Part shown: positions 52,472 to 60,642 of the stretch, piece by piece
How the letters are laid out: each line of letters starts with the position of its first letter
Position numbering within the stretch: position 1 is the stretch's first letter
Origin: JANRKB01 sp033763695
GTDB taxonomy: Bacteria > Planctomycetota > Phycisphaerae > Phycisphaerales > UBA1924
DNA length: 64,000 nt
Assembly: GCA_033763695.1 (NCBI GenBank)
Contig: JANRKB010000026.1
Location: 3,484 to 67,483, forward strand
Direction of reading: 5' to 3'
The notes under the pieces: model-generated
Databases searched by the model: none
Told to the model about the DNA's origin: nothing
What the model saw: only the letters and a program-made list of their open reading frames with translations
Made by a program: the position numbers and the translations under genes

Positions 52472-53632
52472 TCACGCCCGCAGGCTGTCGATCGCCGCAC
52501 GCACCGCGTGCATCGGCGCGTCTGTCACCACGCGGCAGCGTCCCTCGCCCACGGGCAGCACCAGTCGCAGCACGCCGCCCAGCACCTTCTTGTCGTGGCT
52601 CATCGCCTCGACGATGTCATCCGTCGGCGGCAAGCCCCGCACCCGCGTCGGCAAACCCGCCCGCGTGAGCAGTGCGCCCACGCGCTCACCCAGCGACGCA
52701 TCGACGAGGTTCATCAGCCCCGCACAGCGGCACGCCGCCACCAACCCCAACGCCACCGCCTCGCCGTGATGCAGCGGCGCGTGCGTCGGGTCTGCATCGG
52801 GCGACAGCGACTTGATCGGCTCGATCGCGTGACCAAACGTGTGCCCCAGGTTCAGGAGTGCACGCCCGCCGCCGTCCTCGGCTTCCTCGCGCTCGTCACC
52901 CGCGACGACCTTGGCCTTGATCGCAACATTGCGTGCGACAAGTTCACCCAGCGCGGCAGCATCCATCGCGAGCATCGCATCGAGATTCGCATCGATCCAC
53001 GAAAGCAGCCCGGCATCGCCAAACTCCGCGGCGAGCAGGCCGTGCTTGATGCACTCGGCAAGCCCGCACCGCAGTTGCCGCCCCGGCAGCGAACGCAGCG
53101 TGCTCACATCCGCGAGCACAAGCGCGGGTTGGTGGAACGCACCGAGCAGGTTCTTCTTGCTGGGCTTGGCGTCACCCAGATCGAGATTGACACCTGTCTT
53201 GCCGCCGACGCTGGCATCGACCATCGAGAGCAGCGTGGTCGGACACTGCACGACCGGCACGCCGCGCCGATACATGCTCGCGGCGAACCCCGCGGCATCG
53301 CCGATGATGCCGCCGCCCAAGGCAATCAGCGGCTCGCCGCGCTCGATCTTGGCTCGCGCCATCGCCAGGCACAGCCGCTCGATCGTCGCGAGCGTCTTGT
53401 GGCGTTCATCGGCTTCAACCGTCGCTTCGGAAACCGCGAAACCCGCGGCACCCAGGGTCGCCTTCGCCGAATCGACCAAACCAGCGGGCAATCCGGCATC
53501 GTGCACGAGCATCGCGCGGCTCGCACGTGCGCCGACCCGCTGCCGCGTCAGCGAACCGAGCGCCGACAACACCCCCGCCCCGACCTCAACGTCGTAGGAA
53601 CGCTCGGCGAGTTGGACGTGGATGGAAGGCAT
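52472..53632 (-). CDS. aroB: 3-dehydroquinate synthase
   Basis: The 386-residue NAD-dependent enzyme of the shikimate pathway has GEPLIALGGGIIGDAAGFAASMYRRGVPVVQCPTTLLSMVDASVGGKTGVNL, KNLLGAFHQPALVLAD, RQLRCGLAECIKHGLL, LLNLGHTFGHAIE and LHHGEAVALGLV, with the metal-binding Glu and two His. The assigned start (ATG 53632, MPSIHVQL) lies at the very edge of a heptamer repeat that itself contains ATG in each unit, and no Shine-Dalgarno sequence precedes it. The frame remains open through the repeat. Confidence 0.93.
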   Translation of the reverse strand: MPSIHVQLAERSYDVEVGAGVLSALGSLTRQRVGARASRAMLVHDAGLPAGLVDSAKATLGAAGFAVSEATVEADERHKTLATIERLCLAMARAKIERGEPLIALGGGIIGDAAGFAASMYRRGVPVVQCPTTLLSMVDASVGGKTGVNLDLGDAKPSKKNLLGAFHQPALVLADVSTLRSLPGRQLRCGLAECIKHGLLAAEFGDAGLLSWIDANLDAMLAMDAAALGELVARNVAIKAKVVAGDEREEAEDGGGRALLNLGHTFGHAIEPIKSLSPDADPTHAPLHHGEAVALGLVAACRCAGLMNLVDASLGERVGALLTRAGLPTRVRGLPPTDDIVEAMSHDKKVLGGVLRLVLPVGEGRCRVVTDAPMHAVRAAIDSLRA

Positions 53633-53707
53633 CGGGCATCGGGCATCGGGCATCGGGCATCGGGCATCGGGCATCGGGCATCGGGCATCGGGCATCGGGC
53701 ATCGGGC
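53629..53707. repeat. Heptamer tandem repeat GCATCGG, about eleven units
   Basis: Perfect 7-bp units run from inside the first codon of aroB into its upstream region. On the aroB strand each unit reads CCGATGC and so carries an ATG. Because 7 is not a multiple of 3, gain or loss of units would shift any frame entering from upstream. Confidence 0.92.
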
Positions 53708-53765
53708 GCTAGATCGTCGCGCATCCATCGCACGCCGACTTCTTCTCTTCCTGCCTTGTGCACTC

Positions 53766-53789
53766 CGTCTCTTCGTCTCTTCGTCTCTT
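53766..53789. repeat. Octamer tandem repeat CGTCTCTT, three units
   Basis: It shares unit and flank (TCCTGCCTTGTGCACTCCG) with the repeat at 31938-31969 and, like it, ends 6 bp before a stop codon of a minus-strand gene (rsfS at 53796). Confidence 0.75.
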
Positions 53790-53795
53790 CTCTTC

Positions 53796-54872
53796 TTACA
53801 ACCCATCTCCCGCCTGCAGCCCCGCGCGGTTCCGCGGCATTTCTTCCGGCCGCTCCCACGCCACGCGTTCCGCGTCGCCCCACAGCATCTCAAGGTCGTA
53901 GTGCGCTCGCGTGTTGGGCTCGAAGAGGTGCACGATCACATCCGAGAAATCTGCAAGCAGCCACGTCGCACGCTCGTCCGAGTTGCGACGGAAGACCTCA
54001 TGCCCCAGCGTGCGGCCAAGCTCACACACGTGCGTCAGCACGCTGCGCATCTGGCGATCAGACGTGCCCGAGCCGATGATGACGTAATCCCACATGGGGT
54101 TCACGCCCTTGAGATTCAGCACGACGATGTCCGTGCACTTGTCATCGTGCAGCAGTCGCGCGATCTGCACCGGGAAGGGTGAGCCGTCGTCCGAATACGT
54201 CCGCCGCGCCGGCGCCTCAGCCGCGTCTGCGCCGACTGTCGCACCATCAAACGCGTCGTTGAATGCGTTGTCGTCGCGTTCGTCGTCGTCGCCCGCATCA
54301 CCCGAAGCATCGAACTCGTCCGTATCGGATTCTGCATCGACGCCGGTGCTTGAAACCGCCGCACCCAGTTCATTGCTCGCGAGCGGCGAGTCATCATCGC
54401 TCGTCACGAGCGTCGCGGCAGCCGCGGCGTGCTGCGGAGCCGGCTCGGCCGACATGGGCGTCGCGTGCTCGAGCAACTCATTCATCACCTTGGTCGTCTC
54501 AGCGGCAGTTGCGGGCGTGCTGGCAGCTCTGCTTGTCGCCTTGACGCTCTTCTTCGCCGCGCTGGCCTTCAACGCTTTCTTGACCGGCTTGACTGCCTTG
54601 GCGTTCGCGCGGCTTGCGGTCGTCTTGGTGACCACTTTCTTTGCCGCGGGCTTCTTGGATGCCGCCTCGGCGACTTTCTTCGCCGCAGGCTTCTTCTTGA
54701 GGGCCGCGGTCGCCGCCTTGGCGCTTGTCTTCTTCTTGACCGGCGCGGCAGGCTTCTTGGCCAACTTCTTGAGTGGCGTCTTCGCAGCCTTCTTCGCGGT
54801 CGTCTTGGCCGCCTTACGGGGCGAGGTCTTGGGAGCAGATTTCTTGGCGGTTTTTGCTGCGCGGGTGGGCAT
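53796..54872 (-). CDS. rsfS: Ribosomal silencing factor RsfS with long histone H1-like N-terminal extension
   Basis: The 358-residue product has a C-terminal RsfS/Iojap domain (about residues 235-345): IARLLHDDKCTDIVVLNLKGVNPMWDYVIIGSGTSDRQMRSVLTHV and ATWLLADFSDVIVHLFEPNTRAHYDLEMLW, which binds ribosomal protein uL14 and blocks subunit joining in starvation. The first 130 residues are Lys/Ala/Pro-rich (AKKAAKTPLKKLAKKPA), like bacterial histone H1-type tails, followed by an acidic stretch of about 90 residues (DDERDDNAFNDAFD). Typical RsfS is only 105-120 residues, so the extension is exceptional. ATG at 54872 is chosen, with a second one at 54881. Confidence 0.9.
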   Translation of the reverse strand: MPTRAAKTAKKSAPKTSPRKAAKTTAKKAAKTPLKKLAKKPAAPVKKKTSAKAATAALKKKPAAKKVAEAASKKPAAKKVVTKTTASRANAKAVKPVKKALKASAAKKSVKATSRAASTPATAAETTKVMNELLEHATPMSAEPAPQHAAAAATLVTSDDDSPLASNELGAAVSSTGVDAESDTDEFDASGDAGDDDERDDNAFNDAFDGATVGADAAEAPARRTYSDDGSPFPVQIARLLHDDKCTDIVVLNLKGVNPMWDYVIIGSGTSDRQMRSVLTHVCELGRTLGHEVFRRNSDERATWLLADFSDVIVHLFEPNTRAHYDLEMLWGDAERVAWERPEEMPRNRAGLQAGDGL

Positions 54873-54928
54873 AGACCCCATGGTAGCGCGACGCCGCGCC
54901 CCGGCTTGGGACGTCCACGTCAGCGCGA

Positions 54929-55513
54929 TCAAACTTCCGGGCGAATCGTGCCGTCAATCAGCCCGCGCAAGGCTCGCGGATACGCCACGCACTCACACGC
55001 AAAGACGCGTGCCGCCAGCGTCTCGGGCGTGTCACCCGCCAGCACGGGGCAGCGTTCCTGCAGCACGATCGGCCCGCTATCGTAGCGTGAGTCGCACAGG
55101 TGCACCGTACAACCAGACTCGGCATCGCCTGCCTTCAGCACCGCTTCGTGCACGTGGTGCCCGTACATCCCCGGTCCGCCATGCCGCGGCAGCAGCGCGG
55201 GGTGAATGTTCACCACCCGTCCCTCAAACGCCCGCGGCACGTCAATCAACTTCAGATACCCCGCCAGCACCACCCAATCGATCGCGTGGTGGTCCAGCAG
55301 CGACTGAAGCAGCGGCGCAGGAATCCGCCCGGGGATCACCTCCACATGCAGCCCCTGCTCACGGCAGCGCTGCGCCCCGGCACATTCCTTCGACGCGATC
55401 ACCAGCGGAATTTCCGCCCGCAGCTCGCCACGCTTGATGTGATCAAGAATGTTCAGCAGCGTTCGCCCGCCGCCCGAGATCATTCCGGCGAGACGCGCGG
55501 GCCGCGCTGTCAC
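54929..55513 (-). CDS. purN: Phosphoribosylglycinamide formyltransferase
   Basis: The 194-residue enzyme of purine synthesis has MISGGGRTLLNILDHI, the catalytic NIHPALLPRHGGPGMYGHHVHEAVL (Asn and His), SGCTVHLCDSRYDSGPIVLQ with the active-site Asp, and VFACECVAYPRAL. The start is a GTG that overlaps the stop codon of the STAS gene (GTGA), indicating translational coupling. It ends 57 bp before the rsfS start. Confidence 0.93.
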   Translation of the reverse strand: MTARPARLAGMISGGGRTLLNILDHIKRGELRAEIPLVIASKECAGAQRCREQGLHVEVIPGRIPAPLLQSLLDHHAIDWVVLAGYLKLIDVPRAFEGRVVNIHPALLPRHGGPGMYGHHVHEAVLKAGDAESGCTVHLCDSRYDSGPIVLQERCPVLAGDTPETLAARVFACECVAYPRALRGLIDGTIRPEV

Positions 55514-55860
55514 GACACGGCCTTGACCGCGGCATCGCGATCCTTGGCGAGCAGCAACAGCTTGTGCAAGCGCGTGATCTCAAACACCTGGCGCAGTTGA
55601 TCGCTCAGGCCGTACATCGCGAGCTTGCCGCCGTTCTTCTTGCATGCCTTGTCGAGCGTGACGAGCGACCCCAGCCCCGCCGACGCGATCAGCATCACCT
55701 CGGTCATATCGATCACGAGGCGGTGCTTGCTCGTCGCCGCCGCCGCACCAAGTTCCGCCTCAAGCGCGGCACACTCGTGCTCGGTGTACTTCTCGCGATG
55801 GATCCGAGCGATCACCGCGGTGCCGACGATCTGGGTGCTGACAAAGGTGGAAGTGCTCAT
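55510..55860 (-). CDS. STAS-domain protein (anti-sigma-factor antagonist-like)
   Basis: The 116-residue product is a single STAS domain: VIARIHREKYTEHECAALEAEL, RLVIDMTEVMLIASAGLGSLVTLDKACKKNGGKLAMYGLSDQLRQVFEITRLHKLL. The Ser in the SAGLGSL loop corresponds to the phosphorylated Ser of SpoIIAA-type proteins. It may take part in a partner-switch with a serine kinase not seen in this window. It is coupled to purN by a 4-bp overlap. Confidence 0.88.
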   Translation of the reverse strand: MSTSTFVSTQIVGTAVIARIHREKYTEHECAALEAELGAAAATSKHRLVIDMTEVMLIASAGLGSLVTLDKACKKNGGKLAMYGLSDQLRQVFEITRLHKLLLLAKDRDAAVKAVS

Positions 55861-56008
55861 GGGTTCTCGCAGAGGCCCAAGCATACTCCAAAAAGGCCGT
55901 TTGCACCACGCGCCGCCGACAATCCGCGCGACATCCGGTGCGGCGCTGCCCTGCCGCGCAGTCTTTCGCCATCTTCCACTTTTGGCCCCTCTCGTTATAC
56001 TCCGCCGC

Positions 56009-57922
56009 GTGAAACTCCATCGCTCCACCATCGTCGCGCTCGCGTGCCTTTCCCTCCTTCGCACTGTCGGCGCGGTCACGCCACAGCCGTCTTTGGTTGA
56101 GCCCTCGATCGACGCAATCGACGATGCGGCACGCCACATCCGCCAGCACGTCTACACCCTGTCGAACCCATTCTTCGAAGGCCGCGCCCCGGGCACCCGC
56201 GGCAATCTGCTCGCCGCCGACTACCTCGAGTCCGTCTTCAAGGCCGCCGGCCTCACACCCGCCTTCACCGACGAGAAGGGCAACCCCACCTATCGCCAAC
56301 CCTTCAAGCGCGGCGAGGAACCCACCGCCACCGTTCAGGAACTCACCTACACCGCCGGCGCCTCCACCACCACGCTCACGCCCGGCGTTGACTTCAACGT
56401 CCTGAGCTGCTCCGACACCGCCAGCGTCACCGGCCCGCTCGCGTTCTGCGGCTATTCCATCAACGCCGGCAAGGACGGCTACTCCACCTACGGCGGCGAC
56501 TTTGAACTCAAGGGCAAGATCGCCGTCATCCTCCGCTTCGAGCCCATGAACGACGACGGCACGAGCCGCTGGGCCGAGCAGGGCTGGTCGTTCTACGCGG
56601 GCCTTGAACCCAAGCTCGGCGCTGCCGTGAAGCGCGAAGCCGCCGGACTCATCATCGCCTGCCCGCCGGGCGCCAAGGACGATCGCTGCGGCAAGCTCGA
56701 AGACATCAAGTCGCGCGTCACCAGCGGCCAGCCCTACAAGGGCGTTCCCGTCGTCTTCATGTCCACCGACGCGCTCGACGCGCTCATCCGCAAGTCCGAC
56801 AGTGAAGGCCGCTCCCTGACCGACCTGCGCCGCCTCGCCGATACCTCCGGCTCGGTCATCGACCTGCCCGGCTCATCCGTCACCATCAACGCCGGCGTCG
56901 AACGCAAGCCCATCATGACCGACAACGTCGGCGCGATCCTTCCCGGCTCGGGCAATCTCAAGGACCAGTTCGTCGTCGTCGGCTCGCACTACGACCACGT
57001 CGGCTACGGCTACTTCGGCGCACGCGACCCCGAGAACGTCGGCAAGATCCATCCCGGCGCGGACGACAACGCCTCGGGCACTTCGGGCATGCTCACGCTC
57101 GCCCAGCGACTCGGTGCCGCGGCCAGGGAACTCGGCGAGGCCCCGCGTCGCTCCATCCTCTTCCTGGGCTTCAGTGCCGAGGAATCGGGCCTGCACGGCT
57201 CGCGTCACTATGTCCAGCACCCCATCGCCCCGCTCACCAGCCACTCGATCATGCTCAACATGGACATGATCGGCCGCCTCCGCGAGAACAAACTCGAAGT
57301 TGGCGGCGTCGGCACTGCCGTCGGCCTCAACGACTGGTGCAATGACTTCTTCGGCTCCTCCGGCCTCGTCGTCGCGGGCAAGCCCGGCGGCGATGGCCCC
57401 TCGGATCACGCGTCGTTCAACCAGGCTGGCGTGCCGGTACTCTTCTTCTTCACCGGCCTGCATGACGAGTATCACACGGCACGCGATGTCGCCGACACCG
57501 TCAACGTCGAAGGTGCCGCGGTCGTCGCCGACATGGTCGGACGCATGGCCCTCGATGCCGCGCTGCAGCCGGAGATCTTCGTGCCGACCAAGAAGCCCGA
57601 AGGCTCGCCCGGCGACCAGCCCAGCCCCGGCCCCACCCGCGGCGGCGTCCGCTTCGGCATCGCCCCGGGCGACTACTCGGGCGACGATGGCGTGATGATC
57701 GGCGAAGTCTTCCCCAACACGCCCGCCGCCAAGGCAGGGCTGCAGAAGGACGATCGCATCATCAAGTGGAACGGCGAAAGCGTTCGCAGCGTCGAGGAAT
57801 GGATGCCGCTCTTCAGTGCCGCCAAGCCCGGCGATGTGGTGAAGGTGACGTTCATCCGCAACAAGGAAGAGCAGACGGTCGACGTGACGCTCGAAGCGAG
57901 GCGCAATCGCGGGGCGCAGTGA
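56009..57922 (+). CDS. Secreted M28-family metallopeptidase with PA and PDZ domains
   Basis: The 637-residue product has an N-terminal signal peptide (STIVALACLSLLRTVGA), a PA-like insert (about residues 150-270), an M28 aminopeptidase domain with zinc-binding motifs VVVGSHYDHVG, HPGADDNASGTSG, LGFSAEESGLHGSRHYV, LNMDMIGRL and FTGLHDEYHTARD, and a C-terminal PDZ domain (IGEVFPNTPAAKAGLQKDDRIIKWNGE). It would trim peptides outside the cytoplasm. The start is GTG at 56009, chosen because the signal peptide begins there. It is divergent from the STAS-purN operon. The gap 57923-58150 shows no gene. Confidence 0.92.
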   Translation: MKLHRSTIVALACLSLLRTVGAVTPQPSLVEPSIDAIDDAARHIRQHVYTLSNPFFEGRAPGTRGNLLAADYLESVFKAAGLTPAFTDEKGNPTYRQPFKRGEEPTATVQELTYTAGASTTTLTPGVDFNVLSCSDTASVTGPLAFCGYSINAGKDGYSTYGGDFELKGKIAVILRFEPMNDDGTSRWAEQGWSFYAGLEPKLGAAVKREAAGLIIACPPGAKDDRCGKLEDIKSRVTSGQPYKGVPVVFMSTDALDALIRKSDSEGRSLTDLRRLADTSGSVIDLPGSSVTINAGVERKPIMTDNVGAILPGSGNLKDQFVVVGSHYDHVGYGYFGARDPENVGKIHPGADDNASGTSGMLTLAQRLGAAARELGEAPRRSILFLGFSAEESGLHGSRHYVQHPIAPLTSHSIMLNMDMIGRLRENKLEVGGVGTAVGLNDWCNDFFGSSGLVVAGKPGGDGPSDHASFNQAGVPVLFFFTGLHDEYHTARDVADTVNVEGAAVVADMVGRMALDAALQPEIFVPTKKPEGSPGDQPSPGPTRGGVRFGIAPGDYSGDDGVMIGEVFPNTPAAKAGLQKDDRIIKWNGESVRSVEEWMPLFSAAKPGDVVKVTFIRNKEEQTVDVTLEARRNRGAQ

Positions 57923-58150
57923 GGGTGGCGGTCCGCTACGCGTCGGTTCAACGTCCGTCCATCCCGGGGCAAAGCCGTGCGTGGGGACGAACATCTTGGT
58001 TCTCACCGCGTGCGTTGAGACACGCTTTCTCCGCGTCTCCGAAGGTTCGGCCTTCGCTTCGACATCGATCGCGGACGCCGATTTCCCCCGCTGACGAGCA
58101 ATCTCCGAGAACGATCACTCAGACCTGTGTGATCCTAGCGTATCGAGGAC

Positions 58151-58828
58151 GTGCCGATGGTCGTGCCGCGCTCAAGCGAATGGACATTCTCAGCGAGCGA
58201 GTTCGCGGCGCCGCGAACATCCCCAGACGCGATCTGGATCTGCCCTCGTGTTGAGTTGAGGCAGGAGGCCGGATCACGATGGGTGCTCTCGTTTCGCAGG
58301 TATCCACCAGTTTCAAGATGCTTGTGGATCGGTGCTGCGGTCGTCGCCCTTATTGCCACCGCTTGCGTGCTGTTCTATTTCGCGTGGTTGCGAATGGCCG
58401 AAGTGCTGGCACTCATGGCGATCATTCCTCTCGCAATCTCCTATGTGTTTGCACATCGCGAGTACAAGTTGTACCGAGACGAGAACAGTCTTGGAGCCTT
58501 GCTCGTCCTGGATACAGACTCGCGAACAGCTTCTGTGTGCAGAGCGAACATGCCGTCCGTTCGTTTCGCTGACGCTACCGTCCGAGTCGTGCGCGGCGTC
58601 CATCTCCAGGTCACTGGTGTGGATCGTTCGCGAGTTACGCATGTGATTCACCTCAGCCAATGCCAGCTGTTGATCAAGGACCAAGCCGATAATGGCACAC
58701 TCTGTGTCGAAACGCTCTTCCAAGCGATCGGAAAGTCTGACTGGCTCACAAGTACGGCCATAAGGCTTGCCGAACTCATGTCACACACAGTTCAAGAAAA
58801 AGATGGAGCGCAGTCTCATTCAGACTGA
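58151..58828 (+). CDS. Hypothetical membrane protein
   Basis: The 225-residue frame (start uncertain, GTG at 58151) has two hydrophobic helices in its middle (WIGAAVVALIATACVLFYFAWL and AEVLALMAIIPLAISYVF) and a soluble C-terminal part of about 120 residues (YKLYRDENSLGALLVLD, VRVVRGVHLQVTGVDRSRVTHVIHLSQ). Its base composition is lower in GC than that of neighbours, as is the gap in front of it, which may point to recent acquisition. It is not recognised. Confidence 0.6.
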   Translation: MPMVVPRSSEWTFSASEFAAPRTSPDAIWICPRVELRQEAGSRWVLSFRRYPPVSRCLWIGAAVVALIATACVLFYFAWLRMAEVLALMAIIPLAISYVFAHREYKLYRDENSLGALLVLDTDSRTASVCRANMPSVRFADATVRVVRGVHLQVTGVDRSRVTHVIHLSQCQLLIKDQADNGTLCVETLFQAIGKSDWLTSTAIRLAELMSHTVQEKDGAQSHSD

Positions 58829-58976
58829 CCGCCCCGTCCGCATGACAGGTGTCAGAAACGTCGATGCTGTTGGCCCGATCACCCAGGCAAACCGGCTGCC
58901 AGATCGCGTCGACCATCCACCGCCTCGGACGGACGAACTGGGCCACCCCACCACCTACTTCATCGCGTCCCGCTAA

Positions 58977-59063
58977 CGGTGCGAGAGGGATTCGAACCCC
59001 CGAAACCCTGACGGGTTTACTTGATTTCAAGTCAAGCGCCTTCAACCGCTCGGCCATCGCACC
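58977..59063 (-). tRNA. tRNA-Ser (anticodon TGA)
   Basis: The minus strand folds as a class II tRNA of 87 nt with acceptor stem GGTGCGA/TCGCACC, the anticodon loop CTTGAAATC giving TGA, a long variable arm (ACCCGTCAGGGT) typical of serine tRNA, and the T-loop GGTTCGAATCC. CCA is not encoded. Confidence 0.97.
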
Positions 59064-59136
59064 AACACCGTCGCCGCGCGGCTCTACCGCTCCGGCAACC
59101 CGCGATCGTAGTTCGCTCGCCCGCCCGCCGCACGCC

Positions 59137-59263
59137 TGCCTTCGGTGGCCCGGACCTCGACTCCCGGGGGCGAGCCGGGCCGACTCGCCCTTCTTTTCTT
59201 GGTCGCAACGGCCCGCCCCGGAGGTGCAGGCCACCTCGGAGCCGCCCGTTGTTCGCCGGTGAT
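59137..59263 (+). repeat. Dispersed structured repeat R, copy 2
   Basis: It matches 5184-5307 (opposite strand). Shared blocks include GGTGGCCCGGA, GAGCCGGGCC, TTTTCTTGG, AACGGCCCGCCCCGGAGGTG, GGCCACCTCGG and TTCGC-GGTGA. It lies between the tRNA-Ser gene and the 3' end of the amine oxidase gene. The hairpin GGCCCGC/GCGGGCC has one mismatch here, while the overlapping stem GAGGTG/CACCTC is kept in both copies. Confidence 0.78.
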
Positions 59264-59268
59264 CCGCT

Positions 59269-60543
59269 TCACGCCTCCAGCAGCCGCTCCGCGACGCGTC
59301 GCCCGCTCTCCATGGCGCCGTTGATACTCGCGTTGTCGAGCCAATCGCCGGCGATGTAGACGGTCTCTCCCAGCCGCACCGGTCGCTGCGCCGGCGTCAG
59401 CCGCGGCGGGCGTTGATCCGGCAGCGCCCGCGCCACCTTCACCGTCCGCACATGCCGCCACGACGCTGCCGCGCTGCCAAACCACTCTTGCATCTGCCGC
59501 TGCACCTTGCCCACCAGCGTCACATCGTCGAGCGCGGCGATTTCCGCCTCGCTGCCCACGACGCTGCACGAGATCAGGTGCTTCCCCGCCGGCGCATAAC
59601 TCGGACTCACCACGCTGGGCACACACACATGGTTCACCGGGCCGCGGCCGTCGCCGTCGAGCACGAGAATCGCCTCCTCCACCGGTGCGCGATCCGCGGC
59701 AAAGTACACGCACGCCGTGCCGCGCCACGCCGGCTCGGCATCGCGCGACGGCAGATCAAAGCACCCCGACACCATCTTCTGGGTCGCGTTCCAGTCCGTC
59801 GCGACCACCACCCGCTGCGCGGCGATCCGCGTGCCATCGGCGAGCGTCACCTCGCGCTCTCGCACCGACGCGACCCGCACGCCCGTCTTGATGCTCTGGC
59901 TCGGCAGCCCTGCCGCGATCTGCTGCGGGATCGCGCCGATGCCCTTGCTGGGCAGCGCGGCAAAGCCCGTGGCAAACATCCGGAACGTGAACTCCAGCAT
60001 GCGGCTCGACGTCAGCAAGTCACGATCAAAGAACACGCCGCCAAAGAACGGCACAAAGAACCGCTCGATCGCCGCGTCGCTGAACCCCGCGTCACGCAAC
60101 ATCGCTCCCGCGGTGGTCTCCGGGCGTTCCCACAAGTCGCCCACCTCACCGCCGCACACGCGCTGCCGCATCAAGCCGAGTTTGAGTTTGTCCACGGCCG
60201 TCGCGACCGGGCTCAAGAACGTCGCCACGGCGTCAATGGGATGCCGCAGCGGATCGGCGATGCGATGAAACGCGCCGTTGTATCGCACCAGCGCGCCGGG
60301 ATAGAACCGCCCGAGCTTGAGCGCGTCGTAGTTGAGCACGCGCTGCGCCTCCGGGTATGCCGTCAGCAGCACCGCAAAACCCGCGTCGAGCAAGAAGCCG
60401 TCGACCTCGTCCGTTCGCAACCTGCCGCCCACGCGATCACTGGCTTCGTACAGCGTGAAACTGCGGCCGGCCTCGTGCAGTCGTCGCGCGCAACACAGCC
60501 CCGCAAGCCCGCCACCGACGATCACCACATCCGGAATCGACAT
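59269..60543 (-). CDS. FAD-dependent amine oxidase-like oxidoreductase
   Basis: The 424-residue flavoprotein has the dinucleotide-binding motif VVIVGGGLAGLCCARRLHEAG at residues 6-26, LYEASDRVGGRLRTD, and the C-terminal VYIAGDWLDNASINGAMESGRRVAERLL, the normal layout of the amine oxidase/phytoene desaturase superfamily. Its substrate could be a carotenoid, a porphyrinogen or an amine; no pathway neighbours help. Start ATG at 60543. Confidence 0.88.
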   Translation of the reverse strand: MSIPDVVIVGGGLAGLCCARRLHEAGRSFTLYEASDRVGGRLRTDEVDGFLLDAGFAVLLTAYPEAQRVLNYDALKLGRFYPGALVRYNGAFHRIADPLRHPIDAVATFLSPVATAVDKLKLGLMRQRVCGGEVGDLWERPETTAGAMLRDAGFSDAAIERFFVPFFGGVFFDRDLLTSSRMLEFTFRMFATGFAALPSKGIGAIPQQIAAGLPSQSIKTGVRVASVREREVTLADGTRIAAQRVVVATDWNATQKMVSGCFDLPSRDAEPAWRGTACVYFAADRAPVEEAILVLDGDGRGPVNHVCVPSVVSPSYAPAGKHLISCSVVGSEAEIAALDDVTLVGKVQRQMQEWFGSAAASWRHVRTVKVARALPDQRPPRLTPAQRPVRLGETVYIAGDWLDNASINGAMESGRRVAERLLEA

Positions 60544-60642
60544 GCACCGAGTTTAGTCGAACGACGCTTTGATCTTTCACGGCGCGGCGATTTTGTGCGA
60601 GGAATCCGCAGGATTATCGCACGCGCACCCAAATCTGGTGAT

